64,000 nucleotides of DNA from Methanobacteriota archaeon (GCA_016841955.1 JAENYE010000004.1:128697-192696); one strand, 5' to 3'. Positions 1 through 8,611 are shown, counted from the first letter of the stretch. Translations and numbers: made by a program. Notes: generated by a model not told the origin, from the letters alone.

Positions 1-8
1 GTATGCGA

Positions 9-290
9 CGAACCGAAGGAACGGAGTTCGAGAAAATTGCGCAGCAATTTTCGAGCAGCGACGCGTGCCCCAAGGGCGGCGCGGCAGGAGCACGAGCACC
101 GAAGGTGCGGCGACGGGCCGGGCGGGGTTGCAGGCCGAACATCGCGTTCGAAGCCTGGCGGCTTCTCACGCTCCGGACTCGAAGACCTTTGGTCTTCTCA
201 AACTCCGCCTGCCCCTAACGGGGCACGCGTCGCCTTCGAAAACGCTTCGCGTTTTCTCAAGCTCCGTTCGGCCCAACGAGCCGAACATCG
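9..290. repeat. Array of TTC/GAA-loop hairpin modules (copy A)
   Basis: This gene-free stretch downstream of moaA holds at least six perfect short hairpins. They are AAAATTGC/GCAATTTT (33-51, flanked on both sides by CGAG), GCACC-gaa-GGTGC (96-108), GAAGCC/GGCTTC (150-165), GAAGACC-ttt-GGTCTTC (181-197), GAAAACGC-ttc-GCGTTTTC (238-256) and GTTCGGC/GCCGAAC (266-286). GCCCC-taac-GGGGC at 211-224 is a seventh. Three stems are followed by TCACGCTCCG, TCAAACTCCG or TCAAGCTCCG, the tail seen in other arrays of this window. Open frames here have no recognisable protein. The last hairpin may serve as the moaA terminator on the minus strand, but that is inference. Confidence 0.8.
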
Positions 291-291
291 C

Positions 292-1170
292 TTACACAAA
301 AAACGGCTTGCGCCTGCTGACGGCTTCGCGGAACGCGTCTTCCAATTCCTTGCCGTGCTTGCCCCTGATATCGACCAGGTTGTCGCTCCGCAGAAGGCAG
401 GGCTTGAGTTTTCCGTCCGATGTCACGCGCAGGCGGTTGCAGAATGCACAGAACTCCGTGTTGTGGAGGGGACGGACCACCTCGATCTCGGCGCCGTCGA
501 GACAGTACTTCTTCCGGTGGTGCATCCTGCGGGTGACGACCCTGGTTGCCCGGTCGTTCAAGTCCTGCTCGACGCCGTCCACGTCCCCGTGGAACTTGCA
601 CTCGTTGAACTCCATCAGCTCGATGACCTGGAGGATGAGATCCTGCTTCCCCCTGACAAACGCCATGAAGTCGTCCACCTCGTCCTCGTTGATGCCGTCG
701 AGGAGCACCATGTTGAGCTTGACCGGGGTCAGTCCGACCTCGATCGCCGCGTCGATCCCGGCGAGAACGTCCGCGAGGCAGTCCTTCCCCGTGATTTCCC
801 GGTAGCGCTCGGGACGGAGCGAATCAAGGCTGACGTTCACCCGGGCAAGTCCGGCCTCTTTGAGTTCCGCAGCCTTCGCCGCAAGCAGCGTCCCGTTCGT
901 CGTCAGGGATGACTCGACGCCCGGCGGGACCGAGCGGATGATGTCGGGGAGGTCGCGGCGGAGCAGGGGCTCCCCGCCGGTGAACTTGATGCTCTTGATG
1001 CCGAACTGCATGCCCACCTGCATCAGCTCGGCGATATCCTCGGCACTCATCTGCTCCTCCGGGTTCACCTCGCCCTCTGCATGGCAGTAGATGCACCGCA
1101 GGTTGCACCGGGAGGTCAGGCTTATCCGGAGGTTGGTCACGGTCCGGTTATAGGGGTCTTTAAGCACCAT
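292..1170 (-). CDS. moaA: GTP 3',8-cyclase (molybdopterin biosynthesis protein MoaA)
   Basis: MoaA rearranges GTP to 3',8-cyclo-dihydro-GTP, the first step of molybdopterin synthesis, which methanogens need for tungsten or molybdenum formylmethanofuran dehydrogenase. The 292-residue protein has the radical SAM motif CNLRCIYC near residue 22, the glycine-rich TGGEPLLRRDL segment, and the C-terminal cluster motif CAFCNRLRVTSDGKLKPC that binds the second [4Fe-4S]. The double glycine that ends bacterial MoaA is absent. The start is the ATG at 1168-1170, which gives the usual family N-terminus MVLKDPYNR; the frame stays open further upstream but would run into rlmE. It overlaps the rlmE end by 11 bases, so the two are probably translated as one unit. 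Confidence 0.93.
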   Translation of the reverse strand: MVLKDPYNRTVTNLRISLTSRCNLRCIYCHAEGEVNPEEQMSAEDIAELMQVGMQFGIKSIKFTGGEPLLRRDLPDIIRSVPPGVESSLTTNGTLLAAKAAELKEAGLARVNVSLDSLRPERYREITGKDCLADVLAGIDAAIEVGLTPVKLNMVLLDGINEDEVDDFMAFVRGKQDLILQVIELMEFNECKFHGDVDGVEQDLNDRATRVVTRRMHHRKKYCLDGAEIEVVRPLHNTEFCAFCNRLRVTSDGKLKPCLLRSDNLVDIRGKHGKELEDAFREAVSRRKPFFV

Positions 1171-1759
1171 CGCATGTTCCCTTGAAATTCTTTGCAATAA
1201 TGTAGGTCTCGGCACTTCCTTTCCGCGACGCCTTCGTCCGATACCCCCGGACGGAATAGAAATGCTTCCTTGCCTCGGCAATCAGCTCCCCGAAGAGCTC
1301 GCCCTGGAACGACTTGATCACCATGTTGCCGCCGGGTTTCAGGATCGTGCAGGCAAACGCCAGGGCATCCTCGCCGAGGCCGATCGCACGGGCCTGGTCG
1401 TAGCTCTTCTGGCCGGAGAGTTTCGGCGAGGCATCGGAGACCACGACGTTGACGATGCCGCCCGCCTCCTCGCGGATGCGCTCCTGGACGAGTGGGTCGG
1501 TGAAGTCCCCGACGATAGTGGTGACGCCTTCCATGGGCGCGATAGGATTGAGATCCACGCCGATGACCTTTCCTCCGGTCAGATCGCGGAGCACCTGCAG
1601 CCAGCTGCCCGGCGCCGCCCCGAGGTCGACGACGTTATCGCTGGGCCTGATGATCTCATTGCGCTGCTGGATCTCCAGCAGTTTGTAGGCGGCCCGTGCC
1701 CGGTATCCAGCCTTCATCGCCTTTCTGTAGACGCTGTCTTTTGTCCATTGAGAGCCCAT
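1160..1759 (-). CDS. rlmE: 23S rRNA (uridine-2'-O-) methyltransferase, RlmE/FtsJ family
   Basis: This is a 199-residue SAM-dependent RNA 2'-O-methyltransferase of the FtsJ/RrmJ type, which methylates a uridine in the A-loop of 23S rRNA. Visible are WTKDSVYRKA and YRARAAYKL at the N-terminus, the SAM-binding VVDLGAAPGSW (about residues 42-52), DLNPI, the catalytic-region Asp in VVVSDASPKLSG and a Lys in VIKSF, consistent with the K-D-K-E tetrad. The start at 1757-1759 has a GGAGGG Shine-Dalgarno about 11 bases upstream; an upstream in-frame start adds 20 residues not typical of the family. Its end overlaps moaA. Confidence 0.92.
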   Translation of the reverse strand: MGSQWTKDSVYRKAMKAGYRARAAYKLLEIQQRNEIIRPSDNVVDLGAAPGSWLQVLRDLTGGKVIGVDLNPIAPMEGVTTIVGDFTDPLVQERIREEAGGIVNVVVSDASPKLSGQKSYDQARAIGLGEDALAFACTILKPGGNMVIKSFQGELFGELIAEARKHFYSVRGYRTKASRKGSAETYIIAKNFKGTCDGA

Positions 1760-1944
1760 TGCGAGATTACCCTCCACTTGAGGCCGACGGATGGCTGCCT
1801 GCACCCTCAGCACGATCAAGGAGATTATGTATAGTATTTGATGCAGTCAATCATGAATGATACGGTTCCGGAGTCCGGGGCCGATCGCCGTCTGCCGTGA
1901 CCGCTGCCACGACCGGCGCCATGAGGCTTTGGGCCGGTTTTGAT

Positions 1945-1980
1945 CGTAAAGCACTATAATGAAAAGTGTGATTATATACT
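1945..1980 (+). promoter_or_regulatory. Promoter region of pcn-priL
   Basis: Two archaeal TATA-like elements precede pcn: GTAAAGCACTATAAT (1946-1960), with a purine-rich BRE-like stretch before the TATA, and GTGATTATATACTT (1967-1980). The first would give a leader of about 25 bases holding the GGGGTCA ribosome site at 2001-2007. The pair lies in a 249-base divergent region between rlmE and pcn. TCAAATACTATACATA on the minus strand (about 1828-1843) could serve rlmE-moaA. Only sequence pattern supports this. Confidence 0.55.
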
Positions 1981-2008
1981 TTCAACGAGAGTTTAATAAG
2001 GGGTCACA

Positions 2009-2752
2009 ATGTTAAAGGCAACGATTGACGCAGAAATATTTCGGGAATCCATTGATGCGATCGCCGCACTGGTGACTGAATGCCGTTTCCACACGGCCGA
2101 AGACCAGATCCGGACACGCTCTGTCGATACCGCAAACGTAGCCATGGTCTCCCTGGAACTCCAGAGCACGGCGTTCAATTCTTTCTCGGCGACGACCGGG
2201 GAACTCGGCCTGGATATCGCAAAGATGAAGAACATCATCGGGATGATGGGGAAAGGCGACGCGCTGACCTTGAACCTGCTCGACGAAGAGCGGAAACTGG
2301 AACTGAGTTTCGGCGGTTACCGCTACTCCATAACGCTCCTCGACGTCAACACCATCCGGAAAGATCCGAACCCCCCGGGGATCGATCTCCCCGGCAAGGC
2401 GGTTATCCCGGGAGACGCGCTGAACAACGCCATCAAAGCAGCCGCCGTCATCTCCGATAAGATCGCGCTCGGGATCGACCCCGATACCATGACCTTCTAC
2501 ATGGAGGCGGAGGGGGACACCGACCACATCAAACTCGCGCTCGGCGAAGACGAACTCGTCGCCTTGAACCCGGTGCGTGCCCGCTCCCTCTTCTCGATCG
2601 ATTACTTAAAGGACATGGGCCGGGTCATGGCACGCGCGGATGAGGTGGAGGTCTACCTCGGCATCGACCACCCGGTACGGTTTGCCTTTGAGATTGCGAA
2701 CGGCAAAGGCCGCGTCGAGTACCTCCTTGCTCCTCGGATCGAGGCCGATTGA
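2009..2752 (+). CDS. pcn: DNA polymerase sliding clamp (PCNA)
   Basis: The 247-residue protein has the normal archaeal PCNA length. It forms a homotrimeric ring on DNA that tethers polymerases, FEN1, ligase and RFC. Typical segments are LKATIDAEIFRESIDAIAALV at the N-terminus, the inter-domain connecting region LDVNTIRKDPNPPGIDLPG, and the C-terminal VEYLLAPRIEAD, which matches the LAPRIE(G/D) tail that binds PIP-box partners. The ATG at 2009 follows GGGGTCAC. The stop codon TGA shares its A with the ATG of priL, so clamp and primase subunit are translationally coupled. Confidence 0.95.
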   Translation: MLKATIDAEIFRESIDAIAALVTECRFHTAEDQIRTRSVDTANVAMVSLELQSTAFNSFSATTGELGLDIAKMKNIIGMMGKGDALTLNLLDEERKLELSFGGYRYSITLLDVNTIRKDPNPPGIDLPGKAVIPGDALNNAIKAAAVISDKIALGIDPDTMTFYMEAEGDTDHIKLALGEDELVALNPVRARSLFSIDYLKDMGRVMARADEVEVYLGIDHPVRFAFEIANGKGRVEYLLAPRIEAD

Positions 2753-3756
2753 TGGATATTGTACTCGACCGCAAAGAACTCATCAAATATCCCTTTTTGA
2801 AAGAATCGCAGCAGCTGGCCCGCCGGCACGTTGAGTCGCTCGAGGAATTTCTCGAAAGCAGCCCGGGCGCCGTGGCGCTCGAGCGGGCAAAGGAGCGGGT
2901 CGTCGCTGCGCTTACGTTCAAAAAAGAGTTTCAGGACGAGAATACGCAGAACCTCAAACCCGAGCTCGAGATCGCGAGTTATGCGCTTGCCCGGATGCTG
3001 GTCTCCTGCATCGGGGACCGGTCCCTCATCGACCGCCTTGCGCGCTACGAAGCGGAACGCGCATCCTTCTTCCTCGCGACCGAGGACCCGGAGATACGAC
3101 GGTTCGTTGCCTGGAGCATCGGCATCAGCACCGGGACCGCGACCCTGCCGGTCACCGATTACGTGGAACTGGTGCCCCATCTGCGCGATCGGCGCTGGCG
3201 GCTCGTCAACAGGGACGTGCAGCGGGGAGGCGTGAACCTTGAAGCGGGCGAGATCGACGAGCTCATCCGGGAACGGATCCGGGCCATCCTGGTCGATCAA
3301 CTCCCGCTCCGGATCCCGCCCGGGATCTGCGAACGCCTTGGTGCGGTTACAAAAGAGATCTCTGCGCTGCACCAGGAGCAGATCCTCGAGCAGTTCGGCG
3401 AGATCAAGGAGGAGGCGTTCCCGCCCTGCATCAGCGCGCTCATCCAGGCGATCACCGCGGGAACGAACCTGACGCACATGGGCCGGTTCGCCATCACGTC
3501 GTTCCTCCATACCATCGGGATGAACACCACCGGGATTGCGGAGATCTTCGCGCGGGCCCCCGACTTCGACCTGGATATGACGATGTACCAGGTGGAGCAT
3601 ATCTCCGGCCGGGGCGGCACCGAGTATACCCCGCCGTCGTGCGCCACCATGCGCACCTTCGGGCTCTGTGCCAACCGGGATAAGGACTGCGAGCGGGTCA
3701 ACCACCCACTGAGTTACTACCGGCTCAGGAAAAACATAAAGAAGAAACGGGGTTAA
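2752..3756 (+). CDS. priL: DNA primase large subunit PriL
   Basis: PriL is the regulatory, iron-sulfur subunit of the archaeal/eukaryotic-type primase and partners with catalytic PriS, which is not in this window. The 334-residue protein has an all-helical N-terminal half and a C-terminal domain with the cluster cysteines in PPCISALI, PPSCATMRTFGLC and DKDC. The C-terminal block GMNTTGIAEIFARAPDFD followed by ITYQVEHI-like residues is typical of the family. The start is ATG 2752, inside the pcn stop (TGATG). It ends by one-base overlap with the convergent ORF at 3753. Confidence 0.93.
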   Translation: MDIVLDRKELIKYPFLKESQQLARRHVESLEEFLESSPGAVALERAKERVVAALTFKKEFQDENTQNLKPELEIASYALARMLVSCIGDRSLIDRLARYEAERASFFLATEDPEIRRFVAWSIGISTGTATLPVTDYVELVPHLRDRRWRLVNRDVQRGGVNLEAGEIDELIRERIRAILVDQLPLRIPPGICERLGAVTKEISALHQEQILEQFGEIKEEAFPPCISALIQAITAGTNLTHMGRFAITSFLHTIGMNTTGIAEIFARAPDFDLDMTMYQVEHISGRGGTEYTPPSCATMRTFGLCANRDKDCERVNHPLSYYRLRKNIKKKRG

Positions 3757-3935
3757 GCAGCCATTTTATCGATAGTATAGCCCGCGGTACTGAGCACGGC
3801 GATAAAGATGACCAGGGCGATGACGTATGCAAACCCCTCCATCCCCGCCATCAGCGCGGGCAGCATCACCAGCAGCACGATGAACAGTGCGAGGCACCCG
3901 ACTGCGACCAGCACCTCAAGAACCCGTAGATTCAT
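3753..3935 (-). CDS. Small membrane protein, unknown function
   Basis: A 60-residue protein with two predicted transmembrane helices (roughly residues 5-27 and 34-54: VLVAVGCLALFIVLLVML and FAYVIALVIFIAVLSTAGY) and short charged ends. The start at 3933-3935 was chosen because the residues before it in the open frame are Pro/Arg-rich and overlap the promoter of the divergent HD gene. There is no family match I can name. It is convergent with priL, with the stop codons overlapping. Confidence 0.6.
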   Translation of the reverse strand: MNLRVLEVLVAVGCLALFIVLLVMLPALMAGMEGFAYVIALVIFIAVLSTAGYTIDKMAA

Positions 3936-4024
3936 GTACAGGAGTGGGACCGGTGCAGGTATATCTCTATCCCCGGGACGGGTGACCCACATGCTTATCA
4001 GGGGCGGTTGACAACCCCTCCCCC

Positions 4025-4573
4025 ATGGAGAGAGACGAGGCACTGGCCCTGCTCCGGCGCTACGTGGCATCGCCGTCCCATATCGTGCACAGCCACGCCA
4101 CGGCGGCCATCATGAGGAAGGTCGCAGAGCACCTCGGCGAGGATGCAGCGACGTGGGAGGTCATCGGCCTCCTGCACGACATCGACTACGACCTTGTCGG
4201 GGGGGATATGGAGCGGCACGGCATCGAGGGCTACCGGATCCTTCTCGATAACGGGGTTCCGGAGGAGATTGCGGATATCGTCAGGCGCCACAACCACCTG
4301 CTCACGTCCGGCTACGAGCGCCCGGTCGAGGTTGCGCTCCAGGCGGCCGACAGCGCCTCGGGCCTCATCATCGCCTGCGCCCTGGTGAAGGGCGGGGCGA
4401 TCGACGAGGTCACGCCGCGGACGGTGAAGAAGAAGTTCAAGGAGAAGTCGTTCGCCGCCGGCTGCGAGCGCGAGAGGATCCGGATGATCGAATCGCTCAT
4501 GGATCTGGAGACGTTCTACCGTCTCGCGATCGAGGGGCTCGCGGAAGTCCGCGGCGATATCGGGCTTGCCTGA
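4025..4573 (+). CDS. HD-domain metal-dependent hydrolase
   Basis: A 182-residue HD-superfamily protein, similar in outline to the predicted hydrolases of COG2316. The metal ligands are visible as His in IVHSHATAA, the HD pair in GLLHDIDYD (about residues 51-53), His in MERHGIEG and a downstream Asp in QAADSASG. Such proteins are usually phosphohydrolases, but the substrate is unknown. The ATG at 4025 lacks a ribosome site and sits about 27 bases after the TATA-like TGCTTATC (3992-3999), so the mRNA is probably leaderless. It may be transcribed together with the ThiN gene 39 bases downstream. Confidence 0.82.
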   Translation: MERDEALALLRRYVASPSHIVHSHATAAIMRKVAEHLGEDAATWEVIGLLHDIDYDLVGGDMERHGIEGYRILLDNGVPEEIADIVRRHNHLLTSGYERPVEVALQAADSASGLIIACALVKGGAIDEVTPRTVKKKFKEKSFAAGCERERIRMIESLMDLETFYRLAIEGLAEVRGDIGLA

Positions 4574-4612
4574 GCGCAACCCATATATGGCACCCTGAAT
4601 GAGGGATACAGC

Positions 4613-5164
4613 ATGACACAGGAAGACCGCGCGAAGGTTATCGACCGCCTGGACCAGGCCGTAAAACTCCTCACCGAACGGATGGACGCCCGGCTCATCC
4701 CGGAGGTCGGGATGAACCTCGTCTACGCCCTGCCCGACGCGCGGAGCAAGGACGACGTGGCCGGGGTCCTCGGCCGGATCGTCAGGCTCGGCGAGGCGAT
4801 CCACCCCGTCGGTGAGATCGCGTTCGGGGCGAGCGACCACGTAGCCCGGATCGTCATCACGGCCATGCGCTTTAACCCGCAGGTCCGGAGCGCGGCAAAC
4901 ATCCGTTTTGCGGAGGCGATCCTCCCGGAGCTCGATAACCTCCTCTTCGAGGTCTGCTCGTTCGACCGGGAAAAAGAGCCGCCGGGCGTGCAGACGATGG
5001 ACTGGGGCGTCGCCTCCTGCTGCAGGGAGGGCGTGCCCGACATAATCTACGACCGTGGGGCCGTGGGAAAAGAGCCGATGATCCGGGTTCTCGCGGAGGA
5101 TCCGGTCATGGTCGCACAAAATATTCTTAAGTTGTCGAATCGCATTACGTATGCACAATTATAA
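4613..5164 (+). CDS. ThiN-domain protein (thiamine-phosphate synthase family)
   Basis: A 183-residue stand-alone ThiN domain. ThiN, usually fused to ThiD or to a DNA-binding domain (ThiR), makes thiamine phosphate in archaea or senses it. The family signature is clear: QTMDWGVASCC, VPDIIYDRG, GKEPMIRVLAEDP and VAQNILKL. The N-terminal half (DRLDQAVKLLTERM, IPEVGMNLVYALPDA) also fits stand-alone archaeal members. No HTH or kinase domain is attached, so synthase versus regulator cannot be decided here. rps17e begins 12 bases after its stop. Confidence 0.82.
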   Translation: MTQEDRAKVIDRLDQAVKLLTERMDARLIPEVGMNLVYALPDARSKDDVAGVLGRIVRLGEAIHPVGEIAFGASDHVARIVITAMRFNPQVRSAANIRFAEAILPELDNLLFEVCSFDREKEPPGVQTMDWGVASCCREGVPDIIYDRGAVGKEPMIRVLAEDPVMVAQNILKLSNRITYAQL

Positions 5165-5176
5165 GGGAAGGTCCAC

Positions 5177-5365
5177 ATGGGAATAAAACCATCATATATC
5201 AAGAACCTCGGCGAAGAACTCATCGTCAAGCACCGTGACAGGTTCAGCGGAGACTTCGAGGAGAATAAACACGCCGTCGCCGAAGTTGCCGTGATCGACA
5301 GCAAGGGTGTCCGGAACAGGGTTGCCGGGTACATCTCAAGAAAGATAAATACAAGGAAGCGGTAA
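5177..5365 (+). CDS. rps17e: 30S ribosomal protein S17e
   Basis: A 62-residue archaeal/eukaryotic small-subunit protein. It begins GIKPSYIKNLGEELI and contains FSGDFEENKHAV and GVRNRVAGYISRKI, all typical of S17e. A GGAAGGT ribosome site lies five bases upstream of the ATG. It is placed between the ThiN gene and dapA with gaps of 12 and 10 bases, so it probably shares their transcript. Confidence 0.93.
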   Translation: MGIKPSYIKNLGEELIVKHRDRFSGDFEENKHAVAEVAVIDSKGVRNRVAGYISRKINTRKR

Positions 5366-5375
5366 ACCTCACTAT

Positions 5376-6251
5376 ATGTTTGAAGGAATCCTTCCGGCAA
5401 CCATTACTCCTTTTCACCGGGACTCCGGGGCGAGTCTCGATCTTGAAGGATTACAGTCCAACATAGAATCACTCCTGCAACGCGGGATCCACGGTATCGT
5501 GCCCTGCGGGTCGACCGGCGAGTCTGCGACGCTCACGTTCGAGGAGCACGAGCAGGTGATCGGCAAGACCGTCGAGGTCGTCGACGGGCGGGTGCCGGTG
5601 CTTGCAGGGACGGGATCGAACAACACCGCAGAGGCGGTTCGCCTGACCCGGTCGGCACAGGATGCGGGTGCGGACGGCGCGCTCGTCATCAGCCCGTACT
5701 ACAACAAGCCGAACCGCGCCGGGCTCTTCAAACATTTTACGAAGCTCGCCGACCTCGATCTCCCGGTCATCCTCTATAACGTCCCCGGCCGGACTGGGCA
5801 GAACCTCCAGCCCGACCTGGTGATCGAACTGGCCCGGCACCCCAACATCGTCGGGATCAAGGAGGCAAGCGGCGACATCACCCAGATCTCCCGCATCATC
5901 GAGGGGACGCGGGACGAGGACTTCGTCGTGCTCTCCGGGGACGACGCCATGACTCTCCCGATACTCGCCATAGGAGGCGCAGGCGTGATATCGGTGGCCG
6001 CGAACGTCGACCCCGGCCGGATGGTGCGGATGTACGAGGCCTTCCGTGCAGGCGACCTCGCCCGCGCACAGGACCTGCACTACGAACTTGCCCCGCTCAT
6101 GCGGGCGATGTTCATCGACACGAACCCCATCCCCGTGAAGAAGGCGGTGGAGCTCCTCGGGATGGCCGCGGGACCGGTCCGGCTGCCGCTCGACGAGCTG
6201 GACGAAGCAAAGACGGAACAGTTGAGGAAGGTGCTGGTGAACCATGGTTAA
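5376..6251 (+). CDS. dapA: 4-hydroxy-tetrahydrodipicolinate synthase
   Basis: DapA condenses pyruvate with aspartate semialdehyde in the diaminopimelate/lysine pathway. The 291-residue TIM-barrel shows the substrate loop CGSTGESATLTFEEH (about residues 43-57), catalytic Tyr in YNVPGRTG, and the Schiff-base Lys in VGIKEASGD (about residue 161). It is followed directly by dapB, whose ATG lies eight bases before the dapA stop, and further by asd, which makes the other substrate. Confidence 0.96.
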   Translation: MFEGILPATITPFHRDSGASLDLEGLQSNIESLLQRGIHGIVPCGSTGESATLTFEEHEQVIGKTVEVVDGRVPVLAGTGSNNTAEAVRLTRSAQDAGADGALVISPYYNKPNRAGLFKHFTKLADLDLPVILYNVPGRTGQNLQPDLVIELARHPNIVGIKEASGDITQISRIIEGTRDEDFVVLSGDDAMTLPILAIGGAGVISVAANVDPGRMVRMYEAFRAGDLARAQDLHYELAPLMRAMFIDTNPIPVKKAVELLGMAAGPVRLPLDELDEAKTEQLRKVLVNHG

Positions 6252-7002
6252 AATAGCCGTATCCGGGGCCCTGGGACGTATGGGCACCACAATCGGCCGG
6301 ATCGTCGACGAGGCCCCCGACCTGGAGCTCGTCGGAGGCGTCGACGTGAAGGAGGGAACGCTCTTCGGGACCCGGGTGGTCCCTTCGACAGAAATCGATG
6401 CGTTCCTCAAGGAGAAGAGGCCCGACATCCTGATCGACTTCACCGTTGCGGCCGCTGCAGTCGAGAACGTCAGGGCGGCAGCCGGAAACAACGTGGCGCT
6501 CGTCGTCGGGACGACCGGGTTCTCTCCCGAACAGCGGGAAGTGATCAGGGGCGCCGTCGAAGGAAACGTCCCCGCGGTGATATCGAGCAACTTCTCGGTC
6601 GGTGTCAACATCTTCTGGAAACTCGTGCGGGAAGCGGCCCACGAGCTCGGCGACTACGATATCGAGGTCACGGAAGCACACCACCGCTACAAGAAGGACG
6701 CCCCGAGCGGCACGGCAAAGACCATCCTCGAGATCCTGGACCAGGAACTCGGGGGCCGCGAGAAGGTCTACGGCCGTGTCGGCGAGACCGAGCGGAAAGA
6801 CGAGATCGGCGTTCACGTCGTCCGTGGAGGCGACATCGTCGGCGATCACTCCGTCCTCTTCGCGGGGAACTTCGAGTGCATCGAGATCTCTCATAGGGCC
6901 TACGACCGGGCGGTCTTCGCTCAGGGCGCCGTCCGGGCCGCACGCTGGGTTGCAGGCAGGGAACCGCGCATCTACACCATGCAGGAAGTCCTCGGGCTGT
7001 GA
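6244..7002 (+). CDS. dapB: 4-hydroxy-tetrahydrodipicolinate reductase
   Basis: DapB reduces the DapA product with NAD(P)H. The 252-residue protein has an N-terminal Rossmann motif GALGRMGTTIG, the VGTTGF segment and the family signature EAHHRYKKDAPSGTAK (about residues 140-155), including the catalytic His and Lys. The start overlaps dapA by eight bases, which implies coupled translation. It ends about 60 bases before the ferredoxin gene, and a TATA-like GAAATTTATTTTTG between them could add a separate promoter. Confidence 0.96.
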   Translation: MVKIAVSGALGRMGTTIGRIVDEAPDLELVGGVDVKEGTLFGTRVVPSTEIDAFLKEKRPDILIDFTVAAAAVENVRAAAGNNVALVVGTTGFSPEQREVIRGAVEGNVPAVISSNFSVGVNIFWKLVREAAHELGDYDIEVTEAHHRYKKDAPSGTAKTILEILDQELGGREKVYGRVGETERKDEIGVHVVRGGDIVGDHSVLFAGNFECIEISHRAYDRAVFAQGAVRAARWVAGREPRIYTMQEVLGL

Positions 7003-7063
7003 AAGGGGAAGCGAAATTTATTTTTGATGCACTCGTAAATTATGTACGTTCGGAGGAACAAAA

Positions 7064-7237
7064 TTGCCAGCAGTTGTTGATATTGAGAAGTGTACCGCCT
7101 GTGAGACCTGTGTGGATGTCTGCCCGGCTTCCGCCATAAGCATGGAAGACGGGAAAGCAAAAGTCGATGTCGATCTCTGCGTTGATTGCGAGACCTGCGT
7201 CGACGAATGCCCGTCCGAGGCAATCTCGATGGAATAA
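7064..7237 (+). CDS. 2[4Fe-4S] ferredoxin, TTG start
   Basis: A 57-residue bacterial-type ferredoxin with two perfect cluster motifs, CTACETCVDVCP and CVDCETCVDECP, so it should bind two [4Fe-4S] clusters and carry low-potential electrons. The start is TTG at 7064-7066, fixed by a strong GGAGG at 7052-7056, seven bases upstream; there is no ATG before the first cysteine motif. The gene is short and easily missed. It lies between dapB and asd in a lysine-pathway cluster, although neither enzyme needs a ferredoxin. Confidence 0.92.
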   Translation: MPAVVDIEKCTACETCVDVCPASAISMEDGKAKVDVDLCVDCETCVDECPSEAISME

Positions 7238-7284
7238 AGAAACCAACTCTTTTAATACCACCTACACTACAGATACTTTTGTCT

Positions 7285-8301
7285 ATGATAAATGTAGGAG
7301 TGCTTGGTGCCACAGGAGCGGTGGGACAGCGCTTCGTTCAGCTTTTAGCGGATCATCCCTGGTTTCATCTCCAGACACTCACCGCTTCTGAACGGAGTGC
7401 GGGAAAACCGTATGGTAAGGTGGTCAACTGGCGCCTTGATGCGCCGTACCCGGACAATGTCAGCGAGATCGTCGTCACTCCCACAACCGTCGAGAGCCTG
7501 AAGGACTGCGACCTTGTCTTCTCGGCGCTGCCCGCCGAAGTGGCGACGTCCCTTGAGACGGAGATCGCCGACGCGGGCATCGCCGTCTGCAGCAACGCCC
7601 GGTCGCACCGCATGGACCCGGAAGTCCCGCTGGTGATCCCGGAGGTCAACCCGGATCACCTGGGTCTGATCGACGTCCAGCGGGACCGCGGAAGCGGGGG
7701 GTTCATCGTGACCAACCCGAACTGCTCGACGATCGTCCTTGCGCTGGCCCTCGCACCCCTCAGGTCGTTCGAGTTCCATGACGTGCGTGCGGCGACCATG
7801 CAGGCTATCTCGGGGGGCGGGTTTGCCGGCGTCTCCGCCATGGACATCTACGACAACGTCATCCCCTACATCGGCTCCGAGGAGGAGAAGATGGAGACCG
7901 AGCTCTTGAAGATCATGGGGACGTTCAACGGCTCCGAGGTGATCCCGGCTCCGTTCAGCGTGAGTACAAGCTGTCACCGGGTCCCCGTCATCGACGGGCA
8001 CACCATTGCGGTCTGGATCGACGTGAAGGAACCGGTTGCCGAAGTGAAAAAAGCTTACGCAAACTTTAAGTCACCTTTCAGCAATCTACCTTTACAGCCG
8101 GCAAAGGCAGTTGAGCTCTTCGACCAGTCCGACCGTCCGCAGCCACGGCTCGACCGTAACCGGGGACGGGGCATGACGGTGTCTGTCGGGAGAATCCGCG
8201 AAGGATTGCGGTTCGTTGCGCTCGGCCACAACACCATCCGTGGGGCTGCAGGCGCATCCGTCCTCAACGCAGAACTGATATGTTCGAGGAAGTACCTTTA
8301 G
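7285..8301 (+). CDS. asd: Aspartate-semialdehyde dehydrogenase
   Basis: Asd reduces aspartyl phosphate to aspartate semialdehyde, the branch point to lysine, threonine and methionine. The 338-residue protein starts [16 protein letters not shown] (Rossmann fold) and carries the catalytic Cys in TNPNCSTIV (about residue 149) and the active-site His in [11 protein letters not shown]. It is of the archaeal/fungal class. The ATG at 7285 removes an unlikely 33-residue extension that overlaps the ferredoxin. A TATA-like CAGATACTTTTG lies just upstream. Confidence 0.95.
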   Translation: MINVGVLGATGAVGQRFVQLLADHPWFHLQTLTASERSAGKPYGKVVNWRLDAPYPDNVSEIVVTPTTVESLKDCDLVFSALPAEVATSLETEIADAGIAVCSNARSHRMDPEVPLVIPEVNPDHLGLIDVQRDRGSGGFIVTNPNCSTIVLALALAPLRSFEFHDVRAATMQAISGGGFAGVSAMDIYDNVIPYIGSEEEKMETELLKIMGTFNGSEVIPAPFSVSTSCHRVPVIDGHTIAVWIDVKEPVAEVKKAYANFKSPFSNLPLQPAKAVELFDQSDRPQPRLDRNRGRGMTVSVGRIREGLRFVALGHNTIRGAAGASVLNAELICSRKYL

Positions 8302-8314
8302 ACGAGGTGGGCTA

Positions 8315-8590
8315 ATGATAAAAGACAACACAGTATTCGTAGGAAACAAACCGGTCATGAACTACGTGCTCGCGGTGGTCACCCAGTTCAATAACGGAGC
8401 GGAGGAAGTTGCGATTAAGGCCCGGGGGAAGGCTATTTCACGTGCGGTCGATACGGCGGAGATCGCGCTCAACCGGTTCCTGGCGAACGTGGACAAGAAA
8501 GAGATCTTCACGTCAACCGAGATGATCGACACCGATACGGGGAAGACTAACGTATCAAGCATCGAGATTGTCCTCGCTCAGGCGAAGTGA
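8315..8590 (+). CDS. albA: DNA/RNA-binding protein Alba
   Basis: A 91-residue Alba chromatin protein, which forms dimers that coat DNA and RNA in archaea. The family pattern is [17 protein letters not shown] at the N-terminus, then [19 protein letters not shown], where the acetylation-region lysines and the nucleic-acid-binding loop lie. The C-terminal strand ends in SSIEIVLAQ. It has a GAGGTGG ribosome site six bases before the ATG and a 13-base gap after asd, so it may be read from the same transcript. Confidence 0.94.
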   Translation: MIKDNTVFVGNKPVMNYVLAVVTQFNNGAEEVAIKARGKAISRAVDTAEIALNRFLANVDKKEIFTSTEMIDTDTGKTNVSSIEIVLAQAK

Positions 8591-8600
8591 GATCCCGAAG

Positions 8601-8611
8601 CACTTTTTTCG
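8601..8611 (+). terminator. T-rich stretch after albA
   Basis: CACTTTTTTCG lies 11 bases past the albA stop, followed by ATTCTTT. A run of six T is the usual form of an archaeal intrinsic terminator. A perfect hairpin AACGGAA-ctc-TTCCGTT follows at 8648-8664. Confidence 0.45.

Noticed and set aside
9-290. CRISPR array
   Set aside because: The units are hairpins with changing stems and no equal-length spacers; there are no long identical direct repeats.
37-912. Long plus-strand frame of about 290 residues across moaA
   Set aside because: It is the reverse-strand shadow of moaA plus hairpin repeat DNA; composition is Arg/Ala-rich with no family pattern.
4613-5164. ThiDN fusion or ThiR regulator
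   Set aside because: No kinase domain and no HTH are encoded upstream in frame; it is a stand-alone ThiN.
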